This document shows, in pieces, positions 1-6,895 of a DNA stretch of 63,359 nucleotides. Made by a program: the position numbers and the translations under genes. The notes beneath the pieces are model-generated. The model saw only the letters and a list, made by a program, of their open reading frames with translations. It was not told where the DNA came from and ran no database searches. This DNA comes from a virus. The stretch covers positions 1 through 63,359 of IMG/VR virus record IMGVR_UViG_3300023179_000108. One strand, given 5' to 3'. Numbering within the stretch: position 1 is the stretch's first letter; each line of letters begins with the position of its first letter.

Positions 1-1
1 A

Positions 2-559
2 ATGAGATTTACACGCTCTGTAAGAGCAGCATCGAAATATTTAGGAGCTAGCTATCAACATGTTAAACCCTACTTTAAATTATTTAGAGTAGACGAATCT
101 GATCCTAACTCTCCTACTTTATTTGAAGTACATAAGAATCAAAGTGGAAAAGGAATACCTAAATTCTTACCTAATAAAAGAAAAGAACCAAATGTTAAAT
201 TAATATTTGAAACAGGTACTGGTTGGGAATCATTTACTCCTGAAAAAATAAAAGCAAGAGGTGTAGCTGAGGGATATTTGAAAGAGGAATGTTATCATTG
301 TGGATTCTGTGAACGTAGAGTAACAGATTATAAAATACCGTTATTATTAAACTTTAAAGATGGAAACAAAAACAATTATCTTATTGATAATCTCGAGTTA
401 TTATGTTATAATGACTATTTTCTTCTTATTGCCGATCCGCTTACCCCTGACCAAGTACGTCATATTGAAGACAATACTGAAGTTAAAGCGGTGGCTCACG
501 AATGGGATTTGGATGAGGCGCATTTAGAAAATATGAAAGCATTAGGACTTTTGGATTAG
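2..559 (+). CDS. HNH-like protein, catalytic motif degenerate, 5' end uncertain
   Basis: 185 residues from the first ATG in the window; the gene may begin upstream of the window. The N-terminal half (AASKYLGAS, then NQSGKG near residues 47-52) matches the layout of the HNH protein at 25648. A Cys-x-x-Cys pair (CYHCGFC) precedes a segment shaped like the HNH core, but the usual LDHxDG is LNFKDGNKNN and the usual LCPNCH is LCYNDYF, so the catalytic His and the second zinc pair are missing. It may bind DNA without cutting it, or be a decaying homing nuclease. An early-type promoter overlaps its TAG stop. Confidence 0.6.
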   Translation: MRFTRSVRAASKYLGASYQHVKPYFKLFRVDESDPNSPTLFEVHKNQSGKGIPKFLPNKRKEPNVKLIFETGTGWESFTPEKIKARGVAEGYLKEECYHCGFCERRVTDYKIPLLLNFKDGNKNNYLIDNLELLCYNDYFLLIADPLTPDQVRHIEDNTEVKAVAHEWDLDEAHLENMKALGLLD

Positions 560-581
560 GCAAAATACTTTATTAAATTTA
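559..581 (+). promoter_or_regulatory. early-type promoter
   Basis: GGCAAAATA followed by TTAAATTTA just downstream of the first gene; reads toward the 598 gene. Confidence 0.5.
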
Positions 582-597
582 GTTATAATTAAAAAAT

Positions 598-888
598 ATG
601 CGTTACGAACTAGCACAACAATTTGCTGAATTTGAATTACCTAATGATGTAAAACAAGCATGGAAAGCAGGAATACCATTAATTGGTTCACTTAGATTTA
701 CTAAAATGATGTTGTTCGCAAATAAAGTTGAATTAACTAATGATGATATTGATTATTTTATGGCTATGAAGCCTAAACAAAATGAAGATGAAACTCCTGA
801 ATCATTTAGAATTCGCTCTAAATTTGCAAAAGCACTTCTAAAATATAGAGCTCATCTTTATGATTATTCCGTTTATTATCAACAATAA
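598..888 (+). CDS. hypothetical protein, 96 aa
   Basis: Not recognised. A soluble, mainly helical protein rich in Lys and acidic residues with no Cys pair and no membrane segment. It starts right after the leader AATTAAAAAAT, 17 nt beyond the -7 box of the promoter at 559, and is followed after 12 nt by the 901 gene, so the two are probably co-transcribed. Confidence 0.7.
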   Translation: MRYELAQQFAEFELPNDVKQAWKAGIPLIGSLRFTKMMLFANKVELTNDDIDYFMAMKPKQNEDETPESFRIRSKFAKALLKYRAHLYDYSVYYQQ

Positions 889-900
889 AATTAATGTTAT

Positions 901-1101
901 ATGAAATATTTTCAAGTTAAAGTTGAATTTACAATAGAAGAAAATAATAAAATTAAAAAACAAAAAGTAAATTACCTTGTAGATTCAATGACTGTGACTG
1001 AAGCGGAACAGAGAATGGTTAAATATCTCCAAGAACAAGGAGAAAATGAATTTCAAATTAAATCAGCAGTTGAATCTTCTATTTCAGCTGTAATTAGTTA
1101 A
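901..1101 (+). CDS. DUF4494-like small protein, 66 aa
   Basis: The opening MKYFQVKVEF, then YLVDSMTVTEAEQRM, resembles the start of DUF4494 proteins common in Bacteroidetes and their phages (function unknown). At 66 residues it is shorter than I recall for the family, so it may be a truncated form. It is the last gene before tRNA-Pro. Confidence 0.6.
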   Translation: MKYFQVKVEFTIEENNKIKKQKVNYLVDSMTVTEAEQRMVKYLQEQGENEFQIKSAVESSISAVIS

Positions 1102-1115
1102 AATAAAACTAAGAC

Positions 1116-1191
1116 CGAGTAGTTCGGGAGTCCGGTACCCGGCTTGGTTTGGGACCAAGACAATTCGCAAGTTCGAATCTTGCCTACTCGA
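1116..1191 (+). tRNA. tRNA-Pro(UGG)
   Basis: Acceptor CGAGTAG/CTACTCG, D stem CGGG/CCCG, anticodon arm CTTGG-TTTGGGA-CCAAG giving anticodon TGG, T arm GCAAG-TTCGAAT-CTTGC. All arms pair. CCA is not encoded. Confidence 0.95.
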
Positions 1192-1243
1192 CATAGAAAT
1201 ATTTCTTTAAAAATTTAAGTTATTAGTCTTTAAGACGTTTGTG

Positions 1244-1256
1244 AATATTTATTAAT
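1244..1256 (+). promoter_or_regulatory. late-type promoter box
   Basis: AATATTTATTAAT, a lone -7-like box without GGCAAAAT upstream, ahead of the HNH gene. Confidence 0.4.
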
Positions 1257-1269
1257 ATAAATTAATAAT

Positions 1270-1710
1270 ATGAAACGAACAAATATTAAAGACAATATGA
1301 GTAAAATTTTAAATGGAGAAATGAAGATAACTTTTGTTCCTGCATTTAGAAATAGAATTAAAAAAGATAAATTATTAGGTGATCCAAAGTGTGGAGAGTG
1401 TGGAATTGGAGAAGAATGGAGAGGTAAAAAGTTATCTTTAGAATTAGATCATATTGATGGAGATAAACATAATAATAAAAAAGATAATTTAAGATATCTT
1501 TGTCCTAATTGTCATTCTCAAACCCATACTTTTAGAATAAAAAATTATAATAAACCTAAAAATAAAAGACAATGGGTAGATGAGTCTAAACTTATAGAGT
1601 CTATACAACTAGGAGGATCAATAGCTGATATTTTAAGACGAGCTGGGCTTAAGCCGGTTGGTGATAATTATAATAGAATTCATCGTCTTAAAATAAAATA
1701 TGAACTATAA
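1270..1710 (+). CDS. HNH endonuclease
   Basis: 146 residues. A complete zinc-HNH core is visible: CGECG at about 41-45, LELDHIDGDKHNN, then LRYLCPNCHSQT, giving both Cys pairs and the catalytic His. The C-terminal 40 residues (SIQLGGSIADILRRAGL) look like a helix-turn-helix DNA-binding element of the kind attached to homing nucleases. It sits between tRNA-Pro and tRNA-Ser with no other gene, a usual niche for free-standing homing endonucleases. The 5' neighbour carries a late-type box. The HNH assignment is firm; target and mobility are inference. Confidence 0.85.
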   Translation: MKRTNIKDNMSKILNGEMKITFVPAFRNRIKKDKLLGDPKCGECGIGEEWRGKKLSLELDHIDGDKHNNKKDNLRYLCPNCHSQTHTFRIKNYNKPKNKRQWVDESKLIESIQLGGSIADILRRAGLKPVGDNYNRIHRLKIKYEL

Positions 1711-1711
1711 T

Positions 1712-1799
1712 GGAGGCTTGGCAGAGAGGTTGATTGCACCGCTCTTGAAAAGCGGCATACGTGATAAGCGTATCTGGGGTTCGAATCCCTAAGCCTCCG
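1712..1799 (+). tRNA. tRNA-Ser(UGA)
   Basis: Acceptor GGAGGCT/AGCCTCC, anticodon arm CCGCT-CTTGAAA-AGCGG with anticodon TGA, long variable arm, T arm GGGG-TTCGAAT-CCCT. It ends one base before the convergent endolysin gene. Confidence 0.95.
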
Positions 1800-1800
1800 C

Positions 1801-2643
1801 TTAAGATAGTAATTTATAATATTCTTTGAAATGCTTCAATCGATCAGGTAAACCAATTGTACCTCCGTTAACACATTTAGTTACATTTACAACAGTAGTA
1901 TCACTAGCGTCAACACATCTACCTAAACAGTTTTTACTAAAAAACCAAGCAGCAGATAATAATGGATACTTAGTTGCTACTAAATCAGGTTCAGCTACAA
2001 CGTCAACACCAATAGAATCACTAAACGCTTTATAATTGTTTTTACCTGTTAATTGAATATAACCACGTCCACGATACTTCCACCCCTCACCCGAGGATTC
2101 AGGACCATTACCCATTCTACCACCATAAACACGGCTAGCTATTTTTTGAGGATTGCGAGCATAAGAATCAGGAGATACATCTCTAAAATATTTGGGAAAT
2201 ATTTTTCTTAAACCATCAGCTGAGTAGTTTAAATTTTCACTTACTAGTCTGAATCCTCCTGATTCGTGACCACATTGAGCTAAGAAATGAGCTAATTTAA
2301 CAGGATTATTAATTCCAAACTTTGAAGCAACTTCAGGTATTTGAGATATAACAGTATCAGGTATATGTCCTTTTAATCGCTCAATGTTTAATCCTGAAAT
2401 AGCAGGTATGGTAGAAGAAGATGATGGAGTTGATGGAGCTGAAGTTGGTTGGAGATTAACTATTATTAATTTATTCCAAACTAAATCACCAACTACACCA
2501 TCAACAACAATATTATTATTTATTTGAAATCTTTTAACTGCTTCTTCAGTATTTTTTCCAAAAATACCATCTGCGGTTAAACCTAATTTCTGTTGAATTT
2601 TTTTAACATCGTCACTTTTGGACCCAACTTTAAGTAATGGCAT
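1801..2643 (-). CDS. endolysin: peptidoglycan-binding domain plus GH19 muramidase/chitinase-like domain
   Basis: 280 residues and the only reverse-strand gene seen. Residues 1-62 form a PG_binding_1 domain (GSKSDDVKKIQQKLGL, DGIFGKNTEEAVKRFQ). A Ser/Thr/Pro linker follows at about 64-80. Residues 85-280 are a GH19 domain with the catalytic-type AQCGHESGG (Glu127) and the conserved YRGRGYIQLTG at 190-200. GH19 phage lysins cut peptidoglycan glycan strands. There is no signal peptide, so release would need a holin; candidates are at 5568-6073. A late-type box lies just upstream on the same strand. It converges on tRNA-Ser. Confidence 0.9.
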   Translation of the reverse strand: MPLLKVGSKSDDVKKIQQKLGLTADGIFGKNTEEAVKRFQINNNIVVDGVVGDLVWNKLIIVNLQPTSAPSTPSSSSTIPAISGLNIERLKGHIPDTVISQIPEVASKFGINNPVKLAHFLAQCGHESGGFRLVSENLNYSADGLRKIFPKYFRDVSPDSYARNPQKIASRVYGGRMGNGPESSGEGWKYRGRGYIQLTGKNNYKAFSDSIGVDVVAEPDLVATKYPLLSAAWFFSKNCLGRCVDASDTTVVNVTKCVNGGTIGLPDRLKHFKEYYKLLS

Positions 2644-2648
2644 AAATA

Positions 2649-2666
2649 CATTTATTTATAAATATT
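2649..2666 (-). promoter_or_regulatory. late-type promoter box for the endolysin
   Basis: On the reverse strand AATATTTATAAATAAATG lies just upstream of the endolysin ATG. Confidence 0.4.
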
Positions 2667-2672
2667 AGAGTA

Positions 2673-2696
2673 GGCAAAATAGATTTTATAAATTTA
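2673..2696 (+). promoter_or_regulatory. early-type promoter for the Met-Thr-Arg tRNA cluster
   Basis: GGCAAAATAG, then TAAATTTA, 19 nt before tRNA-Met; it is divergent from the endolysin promoter. Confidence 0.55.
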
Positions 2697-2714
2697 ATCA
2701 ATTAAAATAATTAA

Positions 2715-2789
2715 GGACTCATAGCTCAGTTGGTTAGAAGCAACGGTCTCATAAACCGTAGGTCCCAGGTTCAAGTCCTGGTGGGTCCA
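2715..2789 (+). tRNA. tRNA with anticodon CAU (Met or Ile2)
   Basis: Acceptor GGACTCA/TGGGTCC, D stem GCTC, anticodon arm ACGGT-CTCATAA-ACCGT, T arm CCAGG-TTCAAGT-CCTGG. Elongator Met and lysidine-modified Ile2 cannot be separated by eye. Confidence 0.93.
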
Positions 2790-2792
2790 CAC

Positions 2793-2864
2793 GGCCGGTT
2801 AGTTTAACAGGAAAAATACATCACTTGTAATGATGAGTTAACGGTTCGGTTCCGTTACTGGCCT
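2793..2864 (+). tRNA. tRNA-Thr(UGU)
   Basis: Acceptor GGCCGGT/ACTGGCC, anticodon arm CATCA-CTTGTAA-TGATG with anticodon TGT, T arm ACGG-TTCGGTT-CCGT. Starts 3 nt after the CAU tRNA. Confidence 0.92.
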
Positions 2865-2872
2865 CAAACAAT

Positions 2873-2944
2873 GGTCCTATAGTTAAATGGATATAACAAA
2901 GACCTTCTAAGTCTTTTTTGGAGGTTCGATTCCTCCTAGGACTA
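2873..2944 (+). tRNA. tRNA-Arg(UCU)
   Basis: Acceptor GGTCCTA/TAGGACT with a terminal G-U pair, anticodon arm AAGAC-CTTCTAA-GTCTT with anticodon TCT, T arm GGAGG-TTCGATT-CCTCC. UCU reads AGA codons, which suit an AT-rich phage. Confidence 0.92.
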
Positions 2945-2960
2945 CTAATATTCATACTTA

Positions 2961-3422
2961 ATGGAAAGAAAATTTAAAACTTTAAATAGTAATCAACAAA
3001 TAGATATAATAAATTATATTAGTGAATATTTATTGACGCACTCAAATGTTGAGATATTAATTGGGTGCGATTCACAAAATCAAAATCTAATATCTACAAC
3101 TTATGCAATTGTAGTTGGATTATACAAACCCGGTAAAGGTGCTCATGTACTATACTCTAAATGGAGCACCAATTTCGAAAAAGAAAGTACCGTTCGTCTA
3201 CTAAATGAAGTTTGGTATTCGGTTGAAGTAGCAGAATATATTAAAAATAAACTTAATATAAAAGCTACTTGGATAGATATTGATTTAAATCCTGATCCAA
3301 AATATAAATCAAATCAAGTACTAGCCAGTGCTGTAAGTATAGTAACAGGAATGGGATATAAAGTAAGACATAAAGGAAATAACCCAGTAATGGTATATGC
3401 TGCAGATCATATTGTAAAATAA
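2961..3422 (+). CDS. DUF458/YkuK-like RNase H-fold protein
   Basis: 153 residues. ILIGCDSQ (about 33-39), LYKPGKGAHV, LNEVWYSVE and IDIDLNPDPKYKSN are the signature blocks of the DUF458/YkuK family, which has an RNase H-like fold with conserved acidic residues; its activity is not established. The length fits the family. It starts 16 nt after tRNA-Arg and may belong to the same transcript, which would fit a role in RNA metabolism (inference). Confidence 0.75.
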   Translation: MERKFKTLNSNQQIDIINYISEYLLTHSNVEILIGCDSQNQNLISTTYAIVVGLYKPGKGAHVLYSKWSTNFEKESTVRLLNEVWYSVEVAEYIKNKLNIKATWIDIDLNPDPKYKSNQVLASAVSIVTGMGYKVRHKGNNPVMVYAADHIVK

Positions 3423-3427
3423 ATTAT

Positions 3428-3452
3428 GGCAAAATTTTTTTATTATATTTAT
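3428..3452 (+). promoter_or_regulatory. early-type promoter
   Basis: GGCAAAATTTTTTTATTATATTTAT, upstream of the true start of the GH73 gene; it overlaps the false N-terminal extension of that reading frame. Confidence 0.55.
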
Positions 3453-3470
3453 AAAACAAAATTAAATAAT

Positions 3471-3950
3471 ATGAAAAAAATATTTTTAATTTTCACTCTA
3501 CTATTATCTTTTACTCTAAACTCTTATTCAGTTAATCCACAACATGGAAAAGATTTTGAAGAAATAAGTAAAGAGAATTTATGGAAAGTAATTAATGAAA
3601 TGGATATTCAACATCCTAAAATTGTATTTGCTCAAGCCTTACTTGAAACAGGAAATTTTACAAGTTATATTTTTAAAACAAACAATAACTTATTTGGTAT
3701 GAAAATGCCAGGAAAACGCCCAACTGTAGCTAAAAAACCAAGTAAAAAAGGAAGTTATGCCAGATATAATAGCTGGACTGAATCAGTAGAAGATTATAAG
3801 TTATTTCAAGACTATGTTTTTGAAAGAAAAGGAGAACTTGGAGAGACAAAATATTTTAATTATCTTGACAGAATGTATTGTGAAAGTACAGGCTATAGTC
3901 AAAAACTTAAAAAGATAATAGAAAAAAATAAACGAATATTTAATAGTTAA
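3471..3950 (+). CDS. secreted glucosaminidase-like (GH73) peptidoglycan hydrolase
   Basis: 159 residues. The frame is open from 3426, but a promoter motif lies in that extension and the leader AAAATTAAATAATATG precedes the ATG at 3471, which starts a clear Sec signal peptide (KKIFLIFTLLLSFTLNSYS, cut near residue 20). The mature part has the GH73 signature: AQALLETGNF with probable catalytic Glu59, then NNLFGMK. These enzymes hydrolyse GlcNAc-containing glycan bonds in peptidoglycan. Sec export of a phage hydrolase means it could reach the periplasm without a holin. Confidence 0.85.
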   Translation: MKKIFLIFTLLLSFTLNSYSVNPQHGKDFEEISKENLWKVINEMDIQHPKIVFAQALLETGNFTSYIFKTNNNLFGMKMPGKRPTVAKKPSKKGSYARYNSWTESVEDYKLFQDYVFERKGELGETKYFNYLDRMYCESTGYSQKLKKIIEKNKRIFNS

Positions 3951-3957
3951 TTTAAAC

Positions 3958-4113
3958 TGTCAGATGGTGAAAAGCGTTACGCATGGCAGACACACCCACC
4001 CGTCTAGTGGGCGCAGATAACGAGATAGATAAGTAATATAGGTTGACCACAAAGCCGGCTTATTTTGTTACTTATTGAATTGCTGCTTAGAGGTTCGAAT
4101 CCTTTTCTGACAG
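3958..4113 (+). ncRNA. tRNA-like RNA with a greatly enlarged central domain
   Basis: 156 nt. Ends pair as an acceptor stem (TGTCAGA/TCTGACA), a D-arm-like GTG...CGC hairpin follows, and a T arm AGAGG-TTCGAAT-CCTTT precedes the 3' end. GGCAG (near 3985) can pair with CTGCT just before the T arm, where an anticodon stem would be, but about 90 nt sit in place of a 7-nt loop. That insert forms CCCAC-CCGTCTA-GTGGG (3995-4011) and an 8-bp stem ATAAGTAA/TTACTTAT (4029-4036 with 4068-4075). No anticodon can be assigned with confidence. It could be a tRNA with a small intron, a tRNA mimic, or a decaying gene. Confidence 0.6.
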
Positions 4114-4115
4114 CA

Positions 4116-4128
4116 AGTATTTATATTA
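4116..4128 (+). promoter_or_regulatory. late-type promoter box
   Basis: AGTATTTATATTA just after the tRNA-like RNA and before the 4140 gene. Confidence 0.35.
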
Positions 4129-4139
4129 AACAATAATTA

Positions 4140-4454
4140 ATGGCCTGTCACTGTTTATCTTTAAAAGATCAAAAAGAATTTTATAGTTTACTTAAAGCCA
4201 GAGATTCAGACTTAATTATAAAAATGGTGAGATGTGTTATTAGTGCTACTAAACGTAATAAACCAAGTATTGATATATTTGATATAACGTTTAAAAATTT
4301 AGATTCATTAGTATTTACTATTGAAAAAAGTCAATATAAAGAATTACTTTCTAATTGTTTAGATGATCTTATAGCAGTTGAAGAATATGAATTATGTGCT
4401 GAAATTAAAAAAATATTAGAAAGTAAAAGTAAAAAGAAAAAAGAAGCTCTTTAA
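4140..4454 (+). CDS. hypothetical protein, 104 aa
   Basis: Not recognised. Helical, charged, with an N-terminal MACHC and a basic tail (SKSKKKKEAL). It ends 5 nt before the tmRNA and may share its transcript. Confidence 0.65.
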   Translation: MACHCLSLKDQKEFYSLLKARDSDLIIKMVRCVISATKRNKPSIDIFDITFKNLDSLVFTIEKSQYKELLSNCLDDLIAVEEYELCAEIKKILESKSKKKKEAL

Positions 4455-4459
4455 CATAC

Positions 4460-4827
4460 GGGGATGACTTGGAATTGATTGCTACACGAATGGCAATATT
4501 ACAAGTAGGAAAATGATACTATTCCTTAATATTGTATCAAAAAATAAATGCTGAAGAATTATCTTCCTTTACCTTCGAAGACGCTATGGCTTTCGTTGGT
4601 GCTGATTACGCAGTAGCTGCCTAATCACTCCCGCACACATCGTGGAATTTAAAAAGAATGTGCAACTAGAGTACGGCTCACTAACTCTTTAAATAAAAGT
4701 GAGAAACATAATGATAATGTATGTATAAAACTTATCTATTTGTCTATTATGAATAATATAATAAACTTGTGAGACGTTGATATTATTATTACTTAGCAAG
4801 ACGCCGGTTCGAATCCGGCCATCTCCA
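4460..4827 (+). ncRNA. ssrA: transfer-messenger RNA (tmRNA)
   Basis: 368 nt, the usual tmRNA size. The 5' end GGGGATGACTTGGAATTGAT and the 3' end with T arm GCCGG-TTCGAAT-CCGGC form the tRNA-like domain; acceptor GGGGATG pairs with CATCTCC with one G-U. After AAAATAAAT a tag frame starts at GCT (4550) and stops at TAA (4622-4624): 24 codons, AEELSSFTFEDAM then AFVGADYAVAA. The end DYAVAA is a typical C-terminal degron-like tag. tmRNA rescues stalled ribosomes with SmpB. The tag is longer than the common 8-15 residues. The exact resume codon is inferred. Confidence 0.93.
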
Positions 4828-4881
4828 CTTATATTTAACTTTCTTCCCTATTAGTTTTGTTAAGATTTAAAAAACTAACCT

Positions 4882-5508
4882 ATGAAAACACCATTATTTG
4901 TATTATTATTGTTAACGTTAAATGTATCTGCTCAAGATACTATTACTTTACATCATAAAGCATACTCAACCACATTTAGTAAATCAAAACATTATCCAGT
5001 AAAAGTAGAATGGTGGTTAACTAAAGCAATGCTAAACTGTACAGACAAAGTAAAACGTACAGATAAGTTTATACCAGACCCTAAATTACCTAATGAAACT
5101 GACTTACAAGCAGATTACAATAATACAGGTTTTGATCGTGGACATAACTTTAATGCTGCTGATGGTGCTTGTGATCAAATAACAATGGAAGAGTCATTTT
5201 ATTTTAGTAATATGACTGCTCAGTATCCATCATTAAATAGAGGTGATTGGAAAGCACTAGAATCATGGACACGTGAAATAGCATCTAAAGAAGACTCAGT
5301 TCATATTTGGTGTGGATCAATTGGTATTGAAAAAAAAATTGGTACAACTGCTATTCCTAAACAATGTTGGAAAGTGATTTATATTAAAAAAACAAACGAA
5401 TGGTTAGCTTATTTATTTAATAATGATACAAGTAAAGCTGATGGAATAGATAATAATAAAGTAACTATAACCAAAATAGAAAAGTTAACCAATTTTAAAT
5501 TTAAATAA
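4882..5508 (+). CDS. secreted DNA/RNA non-specific endonuclease (NUC1 family)
   Basis: 208 residues. Residues 1-18 (KTPLFVLLLLTLNVSAQ) are a signal peptide. The nuclease core shows DRGHN at 85-89 (His88 general base) and FSNMTAQ...NRGDWKALE, supplying metal-binding Asn119 and Glu127; these are the key residues of Serratia-type nucleases. It degrades DNA and RNA without sequence preference, here probably in the periplasm or outside the cell. It precedes the putative holin/spanin genes, so release at lysis, clearing of extracellular DNA or attack on superinfecting DNA are all possible (inference). Confidence 0.9.
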   Translation: MKTPLFVLLLLTLNVSAQDTITLHHKAYSTTFSKSKHYPVKVEWWLTKAMLNCTDKVKRTDKFIPDPKLPNETDLQADYNNTGFDRGHNFNAADGACDQITMEESFYFSNMTAQYPSLNRGDWKALESWTREIASKEDSVHIWCGSIGIEKKIGTTAIPKQCWKVIYIKKTNEWLAYLFNNDTSKADGIDNNKVTITKIEKLTNFKFK

Positions 5509-5537
5509 TATTATTATACAATAATCCAGTAAATACT

Positions 5538-5549
5538 CATATTTATTAG
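5538..5549 (+). promoter_or_regulatory. late-type promoter box
   Basis: CATATTTATTAG, 18 nt before the 5568 gene. Confidence 0.4.
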
Positions 5550-5567
5550 TGTTCACCGTTAAAACTA

Positions 5568-5855
5568 ATGAGTATGAATCTATTCAAAGATAATAATGAT
5601 ATTAATGAAAAATCAGTTGCTGGTTTTATTTCTCTTTTAGTAATGATTGGATTCGCTATAGCTGATGTAGCTACTGGATATGTGGGTAAAGATTTAGTTG
5701 TGAATGAATTTATATTTAATGCTTTTTTAACGTTAACATTAGGTTCATTAGGTATAGCATCTGTTGATAAATTCATCAATTCTAAAAAATCATCAAACAA
5801 TAATACTTCTAGCAGTAATGAAATAGAAGAGAGAAAAGAAGACGATCTAATATAA
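5568..5855 (+). CDS. two-segment membrane protein, holin candidate
   Basis: 95 residues. Two hydrophobic stretches (about 17-38 and 45-65, e.g. VAGFISLLVMIGFAIADVA) are followed by a Ser/Asn-rich and then acidic tail (EERKEDDLI). Small size, two membrane helices, a charged tail and its place among other tiny membrane genes fit a class II holin, but nothing in the sequence proves it. The reverse-strand frame over it is treated as a shadow. Confidence 0.65.
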   Translation: MSMNLFKDNNDINEKSVAGFISLLVMIGFAIADVATGYVGKDLVVNEFIFNAFLTLTLGSLGIASVDKFINSKKSSNNNTSSSNEIEERKEDDLI

Positions 5856-5878
5856 TCACCTTTAAAAATTAAAAATAA

Positions 5879-6073
5879 ATGAATCCTAAAATTTTAAGCT
5901 TTGTTGGATCTTTACTAGTAATGGCAATTGCTATTGGTATTTTCTTCATGTTGATGGAAAAAGAAATGCCGCAATCTAATAGAGAGTTATTAATTGCTTT
6001 TGTCTCTGTTTTGTTTGGTGCTATGGCTACATCAATCAAGAAAATAACAGGAGATGATGAAAAACCAGGATAA
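5879..6073 (+). CDS. small two-helix membrane protein, holin/antiholin candidate
   Basis: 64 residues. Helices at about 5-25 and 36-53 are joined by an acidic loop, with a charged tail DDEKPG. Its end overlaps the next gene by 20 nt, suggesting coupled translation. With the 5568 gene it could form a holin/antiholin pair; this is inference from size and position. Confidence 0.65.
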   Translation: MNPKILSFVGSLLVMAIAIGIFFMLMEKEMPQSNRELLIAFVSVLFGAMATSIKKITGDDEKPG

Positions 6074-6344
6074 TATTATTATTTTTATGGGTATAGTATT
6101 GTTAGTTGCTTTTATAGGATTTTTATTTTATAATTCCTATAATAGAGATAAACTTAATCTCATTAGAGAAGATATAACTAACGACTCTATTATTTTTAAA
6201 CAAAACTATAATCTCCAATTTAAAGATAGTATTCTTTTGAAAAATAATAATGATTTAAGAAAAACTATTATCTTACACGAAAAAAGAATACGTTCTTTAG
6301 AAAAAGTTAAACACTTTCATTCATTAGATACTTCTAAATTATGA
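6054..6344 (+). CDS. single-pass membrane coiled-coil protein, i-spanin candidate
   Basis: 96 residues. One N-terminal membrane helix (about 8-26, IIIFMGIVLLVAFIGFLFY), then a charged helical region to the end. That is the layout of inner-membrane spanins (Rz-like). The start may be the second ATG at 6057. It overlaps the next gene by 4 nt. Confidence 0.6.
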   Translation: MMKNQDNIIIFMGIVLLVAFIGFLFYNSYNRDKLNLIREDITNDSIIFKQNYNLQFKDSILLKNNNDLRKTIILHEKRIRSLEKVKHFHSLDTSKL

Positions 6345-6622
6345 AAGAACAAAATTCATCTTCCCTCTCAGATACTTTCTTTTCAAAACTAAAAGAACAG
6401 TCATTTACTATTATTTTATTAGTAGGTATAATGTATTATCAAAATATAATTTTTACTCAACAAATGAATGAATATAAGAAGATGATTGACCAAAAAGAAA
6501 ATCTTATTTTAAAGCTTACTGAAGAAGAAAGATTACGTCTTATAGAGAGAGAAAAGTACCTTATTCAACAAAGAGATGGTTTTATAGAAGATCTGAAAGA
6601 AATGGCTTTATCTAAAAAATAA
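6341..6622 (+). CDS. single-pass membrane coiled-coil protein
   Basis: 93 residues: a short polar N-terminus, one membrane helix (about 22-36, FTIILLVGIMYY), and a long charged coiled coil (EEERLRLIEREKYLIQQRD). The same topology as its upstream neighbour; it may be a second spanin-like or membrane-anchored partner. Start and preceding stop overlap as ATGA. Confidence 0.6.
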   Translation: MKEQNSSSLSDTFFSKLKEQSFTIILLVGIMYYQNIIFTQQMNEYKKMIDQKENLILKLTEEERLRLIEREKYLIQQRDGFIEDLKEMALSKK

Positions 6623-6627
6623 AAATA

Positions 6628-6652
6628 GGCAAAATAAAAATTTTATATTTAT
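6628..6652 (+). promoter_or_regulatory. early-type promoter for the lipoprotein gene
   Basis: GGCAAAATAAAAATTTTATATTTAT directly after the 6341 gene. Confidence 0.6.
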
Positions 6653-6677
6653 TTAAACAAAAAAAAAAAACAAGTTT

Positions 6678-6845
6678 ATGAAAAAAACAATGTTTGTTAT
6701 CGCGAGTGCTATGATTATGGTTGCCTGTGGTGGTCAAGAAACTACCAAAACAGAAGTAGTTGATTCTTTGTCTATTGATTCTACATCTATAGCTCCAATA
6801 AGTGACTCAGTAGCATCATTGGACAGTATGCATGTTGTCCTTTAA
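6678..6845 (+). CDS. small lipoprotein, 55 aa
   Basis: Starts MKKTMFVIASAMIMVACGG: a lipoprotein signal with lipobox ending at Cys18. The mature 38 residues are Ser/Asp/Thr-rich and low in complexity. It has its own promoter and a strong terminator, so it is a one-gene unit. Possible roles are an o-spanin or a superinfection-exclusion (Cor/Llp-type) surface lipoprotein; the sequence does not decide. Confidence 0.8.
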   Translation: MKKTMFVIASAMIMVACGGQETTKTEVVDSLSIDSTSIAPISDSVASLDSMHVVL

Positions 6846-6851
6846 AAATTT

Positions 6852-6884
6852 AAGGTCCGGTTGAAAAACCGGACCTTTTTTTTT
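6852..6884 (+). terminator. intrinsic terminator
   Basis: AAGGTCCGGTT-GAAA-AACCGGACCTT hairpin followed by a run of T, 7 nt after the lipoprotein stop. Confidence 0.92.
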
Positions 6885-6895
6885 AATTTTAAATT

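Noticed and set aside
3958-4113. Group I intron in a tRNA
   Set aside because: The insert is about 90 nt, much too short for a group I intron core.
5546-5800. Reverse-strand frame over the holin candidate
   Set aside because: Mirror of a clear two-helix membrane protein; no leader or promoter on that strand.
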